A stretch of 27,137 nucleotides of DNA from the IMG/VR virus record IMGVR_UViG_3300025872_000252, positions 1 to 27,137 of that record; one strand, 5' to 3'. The notes under the pieces were generated by a model, which saw nothing but the letters and a program-made list of their open reading frames with translations, ran no database searches and was not told the DNA's origin. The DNA comes from a virus. This document shows positions 9,514-17,645 of the stretch, in pieces (position 1 is the stretch's first letter; each line of letters starts with the position of its first letter). The position numbers were made by a program, and so were the translations under genes.

Positions 9514-12171
9514 TTATCGTACAGGAGGACCCCATCTACCAAGTCCGGGTTTCTTGTAGTTTGGCAACCACTCTAGATAGTCATTCTGCGTTACAAACAC
9601 GTTTGATTCAGTTGGAATACGAATCCAACGACCAGCTACATATGCCTTAACTGCACACCGACCCTTGATCATATCCTGATCAAGTGGATTGATATCAATC
9701 TTGGTGATTTCAGAGGCATTGTATGTCCTCTTTACATCGGTAGTTGGTGCTGAGGACAGGTATTCAGCGATAGCGGTTTTCTTAGATTCAAGATATTGCC
9801 TGAATTTTCCAGAAGAAACCTCAGACGGATCAGGAAGTGGAACAGCTCCAGATTGACCTGGAACATTATGAATCAACCTGAAGGACGGTGAACCGTCTTC
9901 ACGCGGAAGATAGAACACCCTGTATCCGTTGTATCGCATGATACTGACAAAGAAAGCAGACTTATCGACATTCTCCGGAGCAGCAGCGGCCACTACGGCC
10001 ACGTCAATCATCATGGCCCTATCGTATGGAGCCATGTACTTTTCTACGACATCACTGGCCGATACTCCAGTAATATCAAAATACCCGGTGTCAATTCCAG
10101 CACCACTTGATAGTTGCTCAATAGCATCGCCCATAATATTCCTACGGGTTGTAGCCTCTGGTGAGCTATCTGATGGCTTTTCATATGCTTCTAGATTAGC
10201 AATGAAATCGCTGGTCATTCCAACAGCCGTCTCTCCGTGAATTTCCATGTCCTTATCTAGATAACGTAGATATGAACCAACAGCCCAAGACTTGAAATAC
10301 TTAGGATTTGTGGCAACGGAAATGCGGACAGTAGGATCATTGCTTTGTGACATGATATTCCAATACGCCTTTACGGCGTTGAAATTCTCAGCACTTGCAT
10401 ATCCGTCAATCACAATATCTGTGAGTTCCTTTGGCGTTCCGGTGTTAGAATAACCCTGAAGACCATCGGCAAACAGAGATTCAAGTTGCTCCACGTTCAT
10501 TTTCTTATAGGAGCCATCCTTGATTGCTGCTGCTGCATCTGAGTGCTTAAAGCCCTGCTCTACCGTCATAAGACGGCGGCTGGCGGCGTCTTCACGCTTG
10601 AACCTAATATCACTGGCCTCAATGTTGTTCTTAGTCTTCTCGTAGTCCCTGTCATATTGGGCTACAAGACGACTGACCATTGGACCGAACACTTCCTGAA
10701 TAGAAGGATCAGTTCGGAAGTTCTCTAGGGTTGTTCCAACCTTAGAAAGAACAAAATTGACAAAAGACTCTTGGTTTGGATACAGCTTGGCCCAACCAAC
10801 TGCTTCGTCGTCTACATTGAACACAGGCCCAAGCCTAGACGATTCCTCTAGAATAGTCTGACGATTAAGAACAAATTCTTGTTCAATACGTGTAGTTGCA
10901 GCTCGAATTTCGCGGTTGGCTACAATCGTAACATCACGATCCTGGGTTGTATCAATTGCTCGCTTTGCTTCGTTAATTCTGGCAATATCATCTGAACCGT
11001 GTCTATCAATGGCATTTCTGATGACTTCCTGAATTGCCTTTGACTTTAACGTTGAACTGGCTAGTTCTGGATCGGTTGTGGCTTTTGCAAAAGCACTGTC
11101 AAAACCATTTACATAAGCATCATGGGCCAGGCTGTTAACCAAAATTTCATTAGATTTGAATTGATTTTGCCTGGTTCTAATCTCAGCGGCTCTGGCAATC
11201 AACGGCTGGATTTTATCCAGAATTGCCGACGATACGGCACTTTGTTCTTCATCAGATCCGGAAATAAGAACCGATGCCATGTTTGGGTTCTTTTCCAACA
11301 TGGAATCTCGGACATAATCAAACACAGCTGCCGTAAGGCTTTCATCAGAAACCGATTTAATTCCAGCCATAAACGCTGGAATATCAGCAAACAAGCCGTT
11401 TACAATTGGAGTAACGGCTTTATCGGTCATATCCTTTGCAAGTATAGCTGCTGCTCGTTCTTCTGTCTTAAGGTTTGTATCGGCCTTTTCACGAAGTGAC
11501 GAGACGCGAGCAAACGCTTCATTTCGAAGTTTATTCAGCTCAGAGATCTTATCGGGATCTTTTTCAGACTTAAGTCGATCAGATAGAGTCTTTACAATAC
11601 CGTCAAGACCATCAATATCGTTTGCAATATAAGCGCTGCCAATGGAGTCCGACATTGTAGCAACCATTGCCTTAGTTGCGTCAAGAATCTCCCTGTCAGC
11701 TGCTATACGCAATTGATTGGATACAGATGAAGCGGCAACAGCGACCTGAGCCTGAGACTCAATCATCTGCGTCGAGGCTCCAGGAATATCCTTTGTTGCC
11801 TCTTCTCGAATGGCCTTTACGGCTTCCTCAGACGTAGCCTGCTGCAGCTTAAGACGACGGGTAGCTTCCCAGGACGCGGCGGCTTCTGCTTCTGTACGCT
11901 TCGTCTCAATCCTGGTTTGCTCTTGACGGGCTTCCAAAGCCCTCTGATAGCTGATCTTTCCTTCGATTTCCTGACTTGCCATGGAAGTAGCACGACCGGC
12001 AATGTCGACAGTGAGGCCAAGAATCTTTTGAAGTGCTTCAAAAGGATTTTCAGTAGGAGCAACAGCGATCTGCGCTACAAACCGTGGAGTAGAGACATTC
12101 AGATCAGATTGACTGAATCCGAGAGGATTCTGATAACCAGGACCTGCCGTTGACTTGTATTCCCTAGGCAT
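9514..12171 (-). CDS. Internal virion protein (gp15 position)
   Basis: An 885-aa, largely helical protein located where T7 encodes gp15 (747 aa), a ring component of the internal core and part of the ejection tunnel through the periplasm. Residues about 60-135 form a charged Glu/Arg/Lys/Ala-rich coiled-coil region. More helical repeats fill the centre, and the C-terminus is less charged with aromatic residues (YVAGRWIRIP, YLEWLPNYKKP). There are no obvious TM segments. The start has a strong AAGGAG ribosome site nine bases upstream, starting within the stop codon of the previous gene. Function is inferred from order (12-14-15-16-17 in T7) and overall composition; no catalytic motif is visible. 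Confidence 0.78.
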   Translation of the reverse strand: MPREYKSTAGPGYQNPLGFSQSDLNVSTPRFVAQIAVAPTENPFEALQKILGLTVDIAGRATSMASQEIEGKISYQRALEARQEQTRIETKRTEAEAAASWEATRRLKLQQATSEEAVKAIREEATKDIPGASTQMIESQAQVAVAASSVSNQLRIAADREILDATKAMVATMSDSIGSAYIANDIDGLDGIVKTLSDRLKSEKDPDKISELNKLRNEAFARVSSLREKADTNLKTEERAAAILAKDMTDKAVTPIVNGLFADIPAFMAGIKSVSDESLTAAVFDYVRDSMLEKNPNMASVLISGSDEEQSAVSSAILDKIQPLIARAAEIRTRQNQFKSNEILVNSLAHDAYVNGFDSAFAKATTDPELASSTLKSKAIQEVIRNAIDRHGSDDIARINEAKRAIDTTQDRDVTIVANREIRAATTRIEQEFVLNRQTILEESSRLGPVFNVDDEAVGWAKLYPNQESFVNFVLSKVGTTLENFRTDPSIQEVFGPMVSRLVAQYDRDYEKTKNNIEASDIRFKREDAASRRLMTVEQGFKHSDAAAAIKDGSYKKMNVEQLESLFADGLQGYSNTGTPKELTDIVIDGYASAENFNAVKAYWNIMSQSNDPTVRISVATNPKYFKSWAVGSYLRYLDKDMEIHGETAVGMTSDFIANLEAYEKPSDSSPEATTRRNIMGDAIEQLSSGAGIDTGYFDITGVSASDVVEKYMAPYDRAMMIDVAVVAAAAPENVDKSAFFVSIMRYNGYRVFYLPREDGSPSFRLIHNVPGQSGAVPLPDPSEVSSGKFRQYLESKKTAIAEYLSSAPTTDVKRTYNASEITKIDINPLDQDMIKGRCAVKAYVAGRWIRIPTESNVFVTQNDYLEWLPNYKKPGLGRWGPPVR

Positions 12172-12180
12172 CTGTACTCC

Positions 12181-12711
12181 TTAGACTTGAATGCCCTGAG
12201 CACGGGCGACGGCACGGTTGATGTCGAGACCCTGCTGACCTTGCATCAACGACATGCCCATTGAAAGACCCTGCAATCCTCCCTGGATTCCAGAAAGAAG
12301 CATAGAACTCTGAGGAGCAACCTGCCACTGAGGCATTGCGCTGATAGACAAATTCTGCATATTGAGACGCTCTTCAAGAGATATACGAGCGGACTCACGG
12401 GCTGCTTGGATTCCAAGACTGGATGCAAGCGCCTGTGTGCTCCTACTGTTTGATACACCACGCTCTGCAGCTGACGCCTCAAGAGCACCGCGATAGGCAT
12501 CATAGCGACCCTGCAGTTGACGTCGCTTTTCCAAGGCAGCAATAGCTCCCTGTTCGCGGCCGACCGCAAGCGTCTTTTCATAGGCCAACTTTTGTTGGCG
12601 ATTTTGATATTCGGCTGCTTCCTTGGCCTGTTTATTGGAATATGCCGCGCTACCAACAGAAGCAGCGGTAGTTGCAGCAGTAAGAAGAATAATTTCTGGT
12701 GCAATAGCCAT
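12181..12711 (-). CDS. Internal virion protein (gp14-like)
   Basis: A 176-aa protein with a hydrophobic N-terminus (residues 4-24), then a Gln/Ala/Arg/Glu-rich helical region and a Gly/Met/Gln-rich C-terminus. This architecture matches T7 gp14 (196 aa), which is ejected and forms the outer-membrane part of the DNA channel. The GVSNSRSTQALASSLGIQAARES segment is comparable to the short conserved GxSxxR...E block of gp14-type proteins. The ATG overlaps the stop of the tail tubular B gene by one base (TAATG), so the two are translationally coupled. A homologue of T7 gene 13 between these genes is absent. Confidence 0.8.
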   Translation of the reverse strand: MAIAPEIILLTAATTAASVGSAAYSNKQAKEAAEYQNRQQKLAYEKTLAVGREQGAIAALEKRRQLQGRYDAYRGALEASAAERGVSNSRSTQALASSLGIQAARESARISLEERLNMQNLSISAMPQWQVAPQSSMLLSGIQGGLQGLSMGMSLMQGQQGLDINRAVARAQGIQV

Positions 12712-14846
12712 TATGTACTCGCTGCGCTTCTCTTGCCTGGGACAAAATCTACTACAAACTCAAGACCAGTCACATTGACAGGAGCGGGACTATCAGACTT
12801 GATGAACAAGTCAACGTTTCCGCTGCTACCCATGATCTTGAAATTATGCATGTCTTTGTCAGACAACGTATTTTGATTGGTGATGAACCCAATGGCTCCT
12901 AGGCTCTTTCCGGTGTACTTGTATACACGATCTGAGGCAGGAGACGTCCGAGGATCAACGGTGAATGTAAAATAACCAGTGTTACGATGATAGACGGAGC
13001 ATTGCTTTAGCTGCAGCGCTCCTACGGCTGGAATGTTCTGCTGATCCCTGATATATTGCTTGGACATCTTCACAAGCATGTTAAACGAAACGCCGATATA
13101 TACAGGATGAGCATCAAGCTTTCCTGTGACCACAATATCCGTGTTGGTGCCATCCGTAGTGACGCTAAATGGAGCGTACCGTACACCTTCCTGATTACCC
13201 CACGCTGATCCAAGAAACACTGAATCAATGTCTGGAACCATGAAAGGAACGGTGAACGTAGTACGCTTGGTCGTTCCGTTGAACACCCCTCCGCTTGCCT
13301 CTACGAATAGATCAAACCTGGGAGTATAAGACGGCAACGCATCTGAATGTCGCAAAGGAATTCGTTCAAGCCGATATGTCTGGAAAGTACCAGTGTCGAT
13401 TTGAGACAACACGTATAGATTGTCATCAATAACGTGCATTCCGACAATGGTCCTGGTAAGAATATCGGGATCATCCTGGAATGACCAACTTGTCCACGCT
13501 GATTGAATCTTGTTAGTACCCTGCCAGAACATGAAGTTCACGTAGAACTCAGTAGCAGTGCGCATCACAAGAATATCGTTGGATGGAGATGCCTTTAGTT
13601 CAAGAATACCACTGGGGATGAATCCATCTACATGAGCTGCCGTATCCGTTGCCGACGACTGAGCGGCCCCTTCATCCGTAATGTATTCATATACCTGAGA
13701 ATTAGGACCCTTTGGAGCCGCCCAGTAGAGCTGAGATCCAATCACCGACGGTCTAATTACAGGGGAAGCGTATGTTGTAGACGGAATAACAGATACCGTA
13801 GTCGGAGTCAAGGCGTCTTGGGCCCGGATCTCATACTGCTGGCCATTCTGAGTGAATACAACGATGCTGCGCTGAAAGGAAGCCATCCACAGAATCTCAG
13901 TAACCTGAGACGATGACAACTTTACATCAATCGGATCTGAGTCGACAACGCCAGCATACGAATCCAGCCAGAAGTTGTAGAAGTCACCAACCGCTGATCC
14001 AACGACATTCTCACCTGAACTGAACCACAACCTATTTCGATGCACACAAACATCGGTAATAGTACCGCCGACAAACGACGGTCCTGGGTTGGTCAGGCTA
14101 TCTCCGCTGAATCGCGGAACCCACGGAATGTGGCGGACTTCGAATGAATTAGAACTTGTCTGCACAATGATGATAGGAGCGGTTGTCTTGTCAATGGTGG
14201 AATCCACCATTGGAGTCTGAACGCGCTGGTACCATGGTTGAGTGGTAATAGAAATTGACTGGTACCATCCGGATGGATGTCCAAGTGCATCGTTCTGTGC
14301 ATACCAATATTCACTGATAACGCTAGGAGGAAGATTAAATTCTTCCCACGATGCCTTGTTGTGGGCATTACCGGAAGTATCTACAGCGGTTCCACCAAAC
14401 GTGTAACTAAGTGCAGTAGTTGGAGCAAGATCAACAGTAACAGACTTATTGACGACAATAGTAGTATCGTCAATAGTGACGGCTCGAATGTTGGAACTTG
14501 AAGTATGCAGATAGTCCTTGAGGGCATTCTGTTCCGCAACGGTACCAACATAAGTAATGGTACAGTTAGCTCCATTGAGATTTCTGATATGAAGAGGAGT
14601 ACTAGGATGATCATGGAATTCCATGATGAACCTATCCGTACTACTTCGTTCAATCCAGTGGACAAAGATATCCGCTGCAAGATTAGGAAGATCTGCAACC
14701 AAGACTGAGCCACAACGCTTCTCCATGCCCCTGCTCAGGTGCAAGAATACATTGTCGGCTTCCTCTACCTGGGTCGGAAACCGCTGTCCATCTGGCTGTC
14801 GCGATACTCCACCAGTAAGATCCGGAATGACAATGCGCTGAAGCAT
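12711..14846 (-). CDS. Tail tubular protein B (nozzle)
   Basis: A 711-aa beta-rich protein in the position of T7 gp12 (794 aa), which forms the tail nozzle. The N-terminus, with the opening IPDLTGGVSRQPDGQRFPTQ followed by EEADNVFLHLSRGMEKRCGS, is the hallmark start of this family (T7 gp12 also has a GGVSQQP-type sequence). The middle reads as blade-like beta repeats with VCVHRNRLWFSSGENVVGSA and FTQNGQQYEI, also typical. The start ATG overlaps the tail tubular A stop (TAATG) with AAGGA upstream, so production is coupled. It should assemble below tail tubular A on the portal and act as the exit gate for DNA. Confidence 0.92.
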   Translation of the reverse strand: MLQRIVIPDLTGGVSRQPDGQRFPTQVEEADNVFLHLSRGMEKRCGSVLVADLPNLAADIFVHWIERSSTDRFIMEFHDHPSTPLHIRNLNGANCTITYVGTVAEQNALKDYLHTSSSNIRAVTIDDTTIVVNKSVTVDLAPTTALSYTFGGTAVDTSGNAHNKASWEEFNLPPSVISEYWYAQNDALGHPSGWYQSISITTQPWYQRVQTPMVDSTIDKTTAPIIIVQTSSNSFEVRHIPWVPRFSGDSLTNPGPSFVGGTITDVCVHRNRLWFSSGENVVGSAVGDFYNFWLDSYAGVVDSDPIDVKLSSSQVTEILWMASFQRSIVVFTQNGQQYEIRAQDALTPTTVSVIPSTTYASPVIRPSVIGSQLYWAAPKGPNSQVYEYITDEGAAQSSATDTAAHVDGFIPSGILELKASPSNDILVMRTATEFYVNFMFWQGTNKIQSAWTSWSFQDDPDILTRTIVGMHVIDDNLYVLSQIDTGTFQTYRLERIPLRHSDALPSYTPRFDLFVEASGGVFNGTTKRTTFTVPFMVPDIDSVFLGSAWGNQEGVRYAPFSVTTDGTNTDIVVTGKLDAHPVYIGVSFNMLVKMSKQYIRDQQNIPAVGALQLKQCSVYHRNTGYFTFTVDPRTSPASDRVYKYTGKSLGAIGFITNQNTLSDKDMHNFKIMGSSGNVDLFIKSDSPAPVNVTGLEFVVDFVPGKRSAAST

Positions 14847-15454
14847 TAGAAGGGTCCTTGGGTTCTACGCGCTCCAATAGTAGGCCACGCGCTCTTTGTA
14901 TTGCTGGTAAACGCCGAGACGTCGCGAGAACGCATGTCTGCGGCTCGACTCTTGGCTCGAGACATGAATGCAATTTCTTGCAGCAGCTTGTCCTGGGCTG
15001 CCTCTCCAACGGTAGCCATCTGGTACATTCGAGCCGCCTGATCGACGATCTCAAACTGCTCTGCAGTCGGAAGAGATTCAAACTCAAGCGAGGTTGTGAT
15101 TCGAACGTTGATGGCGGTTCCTACCGTGAAGACTTCCGTATTGTTGTCGACGTCAAACAGATAGGTAGGATTTCGTCCACGCTGGACAAGATTCCGGCTG
15201 TAATCGGTTCCAATAGTGTCGACGGACAACGTATTGTCTGGAATCCAGATTCTTCCGTTGATGTCAGGAAGAACCTCCTTGTCAACCGTGTTGCAGTTCA
15301 GTCCAGTGAGTTGGCACTGTAGAGCTACTTCGTCAAGAGTCTGAATTGCAAGGGTAACGTCGTTGGAGCCAGTAACGGAAAGAGTTGACACCGGGTACTC
15401 GCCCGATGCGCGAAGAATACGATTTACTGCGTCGAGTTTTGAAAGAGCACCCAT
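14846..15454 (-). CDS. Tail tubular protein A (gatekeeper)
   Basis: A 202-aa protein, close to the 196 aa of T7 gp11, the ring that joins the portal to the nozzle. Visible family features: LDAVNRILRASGEYPVSTL at the start, ALQCQLTGLNCNTVDKEVLP, then IWIPDNTLSVDT and PTYLFDVDNNTEVF, and a helical C-terminus with EQFEIVDQAARMYQ. It starts at ATG 15454 after a GAGGTA ribosome site and directly follows a terminator hairpin on the minus strand. It overlaps the next gene in TAATG. Order and motifs both fit, so confidence is high. Confidence 0.92.
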   Translation of the reverse strand: MGALSKLDAVNRILRASGEYPVSTLSVTGSNDVTLAIQTLDEVALQCQLTGLNCNTVDKEVLPDINGRIWIPDNTLSVDTIGTDYSRNLVQRGRNPTYLFDVDNNTEVFTVGTAINVRITTSLEFESLPTAEQFEIVDQAARMYQMATVGEAAQDKLLQEIAFMSRAKSRAADMRSRDVSAFTSNTKSAWPTIGARRTQGPF

Positions 15455-15465
15455 GATTACCTCAA

Positions 15466-15499
15466 GTTAAAATCCCCATGCGTCTTTCAACGCATAGGG
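15466..15499 (-). terminator. Rho-independent-type terminator upstream of tail tubular A
   Basis: On the minus strand a 10-bp stem, CCCTATGCGT paired with ACGCATGGGG (one G-U), has a six-base loop and is followed by ATTTTAAC. It lies between the second beta-rich small gene and tail tubular A, and would reduce transcription into the tail module relative to the capsid region. A smaller CCC/GGG hairpin lies just upstream at about 15513-15524. Confidence 0.75.
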
Positions 15500-15526
15500 A
15501 CGGGAGCGAAATTCCCCAAAGGGACA

Positions 15527-15919
15527 TTAGAGAATACGAGTCAGGCGGACAGCATAAGTAGCGCTTCCGGCAAGGGTCGTAATGACAAGAGAACGATTAG
15601 ACCGAGTGATTCCAAGCTGGTCGGCGGCTGGAGTTCCAACAACAACAGCATTAGCCGACGTAACAAGTGGAGTTGAAGTAGCAGAATTCATATAAATGAA
15701 TCCAGAAGCTGCTTGATTTCCAGCAGTAGTAACGTTTCGGGCTGCAATAGCAAACACAGCTGGAAAACAATCAGTATCCAATTGAGCTGTAGTATACGAA
15801 GTACCAGCGGTAAGCGTAAAATCAACAGCGTTAGAGGAAACCGGACCACCACGAAGATCAGGCTGGGCCACCGTAATCGTAGAGGTAGGATTAACAGTTC
15901 CAGTAGAAGTCAAAGGCAT
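15527..15919 (-). CDS. Small beta-rich protein after capsid, paralogue of its upstream neighbour (possible head decoration/fibre protein)
   Basis: A 130-aa protein rich in Thr, Ala, Ser and Val with alternating hydrophobic residues, so probably an all-beta fold. It resembles the 128-aa protein encoded just upstream (higher coordinates). Shared features: an NPxST opening near residue 10; a CFPAVFAIAARN block against SYPATFVAVPN; and endings of LVITTLAGSATYAVRLTRIL against VTYSVTRIN. No signal peptide or TM segment is seen. The ribosome site AAGGAA is well placed, and the gene lies between two terminators beside the capsid gene, pointing to an abundant structural product. Function is inferred from position only. 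Confidence 0.7.
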   Translation of the reverse strand: MPLTSTGTVNPTSTITVAQPDLRGGPVSSNAVDFTLTAGTSYTTAQLDTDCFPAVFAIAARNVTTAGNQAASGFIYMNSATSTPLVTSANAVVVGTPAADQLGITRSNRSLVITTLAGSATYAVRLTRIL

Positions 15920-15927
15920 GGTATTCC

Positions 15928-16314
15928 TTAGTTAATGCGAGTAACAGAATAAGTCACCGCTGCGGTAGCTGCTGCGGTAGATGCATTGGTAATGCTGATA
16001 ACGCCACTAGAAATAGAAATCACCACATGATCTGCAGTAGACGAAGCTGAAGTGGAAAATCCAGTGGTTGCTCCATGAACAACAACGGTGCTAGCATCGA
16101 CCGCGGTCATAAAACCCATGGTATCAAGCGTACGTGCTCCATTGGGAACTGCCACAAATGTAGCCGGATAGGATTCAATCTTAGGAAGACTGACAGCAGC
16201 CGCTGCAGTCACAGGAAGAGAAACCTGAAACGAGTCGTTAAGGCTTCCGCGAAAACCCGGAGCAAACGAAGAGGCGGTGGAAAACGGATTAAGCGTAGTA
16301 GAATTACTAGGCAT
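15928..16314 (-). CDS. Small beta-rich protein after capsid, first of a tandem paralogous pair
   Basis: A 128-aa protein, Ser/Thr/Ala/Val-rich with no charged clusters, likely a beta sandwich. It is the partner of the next gene (15527-15919): both are nearly the same length, share an NPxST motif near the start, an (S/F)P-A-x-F-x-A strand in the middle, and a V-T-Y-x-V-x-R-I type ending. The AAGGAG ribosome site overlaps the T tract of the terminator that follows the capsid gene, so read-through transcripts are efficiently translated. T7 has no equivalent. Head decoration, head fibre or minor capsid roles are possible; none can be proven from sequence. Confidence 0.7.
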   Translation of the reverse strand: MPSNSTTLNPFSTASSFAPGFRGSLNDSFQVSLPVTAAAAVSLPKIESYPATFVAVPNGARTLDTMGFMTAVDASTVVVHGATTGFSTSASSTADHVVISISSGVISITNASTAAATAAVTYSVTRIN

Positions 16315-16321
16315 TTTTACT

Positions 16322-16350
16322 CCTTAAAAGTTGGGGCCCCGAAGGGCCCC
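16322..16350 (-). terminator. Strong UUCG-loop terminator after the major capsid gene
   Basis: On the minus strand GGGGCCC-TTCG-GGGCCCC (16350-16333) forms a perfect 7-bp GC stem closed by a UUCG tetraloop, followed by AACTTTT. This is a textbook intrinsic terminator and is placed like T7 T-phi, just after gene 10. The rest of the 58-bp gap (16315-16372) holds only the capsid 3' trailer and the next ribosome site. Confidence 0.9.
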
Positions 16351-16372
16351 TTGTTCAGTCAATTACTAACTA

Positions 16373-17458
16373 TCAGTCGGCAAGGACTTCGAACGCGCAG
16401 TACGGACGGAGAACACCGCCGCCCATCAGCATCTTCGAGACCATAAAATCCGACTGACGACGAACGTCACGGAACTTCTCGCTCTGAACGCCCATCATCT
16501 GGAGAACAGCGATAGCGGTCTTCTGGAAAATCACGCCACCCGACTTAGAAAAGTCACCCTGGTACTTGGTAGGACCAGTCGTGATGTTAGACGAGGGAAC
16601 GTGATTCGAGCAGTACACGGGAACGCCAAGCACATCAATCGGGAGCTGGTAGCCCTGACTATCCTGAATGCGTGGGCCGGCAGCGCTTGTATCATTACGA
16701 CCCCAAAGTGCTTGCTTGTCAAGGTTAGTAGCAGTACCGCTATTACTAAACGGGAGACCCAGCCTACGAAGAGCGTAGTACAGAGGAACGTTAATAATAG
16801 CAACACGATCATTCACAGGAACGTCGTTCTGATCCATAACCTGACAGACATCACCGACATATTCAATAAACGCCGCTGCGTTTGCTTCCGTACCCCAGGT
16901 CGAAGGAGTACCACCGGTGACAGTAAAATCAGTATAGCCAGTAAGAGAACCAGCCGAGCTTTCAATACCGACGAGAACGTTACCACCAGCGGGGAACGAG
17001 TTTCGCGCCGTAGCTCCACCGTCAGCAGTGGTACGAGCAGCGTTGATCAGAAGGGCGCAGATCTTGCGATCCATCTGACGGGCAAGTTCGCGACCAGTTT
17101 CGCTTGCGAGCTCGTTGCGGACATCAAAGTGCGACATGGCGGTGTCGATGTCATCGACCTCGAAGTGAGCGACCAGCGGACGGTCATCCAGGCTGATTGA
17201 AAACTCCTTGGTCTCGACATCAAGGCCAAGCAGCTCGGTACCGGCTTCGTGGTATTCCGATCCAATCTTCCACGTAGCGGGGAACTTCATCGTCGTGCCG
17301 CTGGTGAGAGTCTTGTAGTTGACCTTATCAAGGAACTGATTGTACTCCTGGAAGGCAGTGAGAACCTCGCCGCCATAGACGGGGAGCCACATATCCGAGG
17401 GAGTGGGGGTAGCATTGGCAAAGTTAGAGCCAAAACGAATGAGATTGGTATTAGCCAT
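16373..17458 (-). CDS. Major capsid protein
   Basis: A 361-aa HK97-fold shell protein, like T7 gp10A (345 aa). Diagnostic stretches: YGGEVLTAFQEYN near residue 30 (T7 has FGGEVLTAF), then VDDIDTAMSHFDVRNELASE followed by TGRELARQMDRKI, matching T7 IYDIEDAMNHYDVRSEYTSQLGESLA. The C-terminal AVLQMMGVQSEKFRDVRRQ is also typical of the family. It starts at ATG 17458 after an AAGAAAG purine stretch and a repeated GATA leader, and a strong terminator follows the stop. It is preceded by a 187-bp hairpin-rich leader. No room exists for a T7-style 10B frameshift extension, since the next gene begins 58 bp on. Confidence 0.95.
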   Translation of the reverse strand: MANTNLIRFGSNFANATPTPSDMWLPVYGGEVLTAFQEYNQFLDKVNYKTLTSGTTMKFPATWKIGSEYHEAGTELLGLDVETKEFSISLDDRPLVAHFEVDDIDTAMSHFDVRNELASETGRELARQMDRKICALLINAARTTADGGATARNSFPAGGNVLVGIESSAGSLTGYTDFTVTGGTPSTWGTEANAAAFIEYVGDVCQVMDQNDVPVNDRVAIINVPLYYALRRLGLPFSNSGTATNLDKQALWGRNDTSAAGPRIQDSQGYQLPIDVLGVPVYCSNHVPSSNITTGPTKYQGDFSKSGGVIFQKTAIAVLQMMGVQSEKFRDVRRQSDFMVSKMLMGGGVLRPYCAFEVLAD

Positions 17459-17645
17459 CTATCTATCTTTCTTACATTAGAACATTGTTAAACCGCCTCT
17501 GCGTTGATTGTCGTCTCGAGGATTGTCCCGCACCATGCGGGGTCCGGACGGTCTCTGCTTTGGAAAAGCCAAGGGGGATTCGATACCCCCATACCCGATC
17601 AACGGGATCTTGATTAGATCATTGGCCAGCACGGCGAACCGTGCG
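17459..17645 (-). promoter_or_regulatory. Hairpin-rich leader upstream of the capsid gene
   Basis: This 187-bp stretch separates the membrane protein stop from the capsid start. On the minus strand it begins with a perfect GCACGG-TTCG-CCGTGC hairpin (17629-17644). A CCCG/CGGG hairpin follows (17594-17606), then a GGGGG/CCCCC stem followed by TTGGCTTTT, and a perfect CCCGCA-TGG-TGCGGG hairpin (17527-17541). In T7 the equivalent place carries the strongest late promoter and an RNase III site before gene 10. By analogy this is a candidate late promoter and/or mRNA-processing region, but I cannot name the promoter sequence. An ORF crosses it, but I judge it unlikely to be coding. Confidence 0.5.

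Noticed and set aside
12246-12704. 152-aa minus-strand ORF inside the gp14-like gene
   Set aside because: It is an alternative frame of the same strand; the gp14-like frame has the coupled start and the family architecture.
16351-16372. T7-style -1 frameshift giving a longer capsid form (10B)
   Set aside because: The terminator hairpin and the next gene follow within 58 bp of the stop, and no slippery run was seen near the capsid end.
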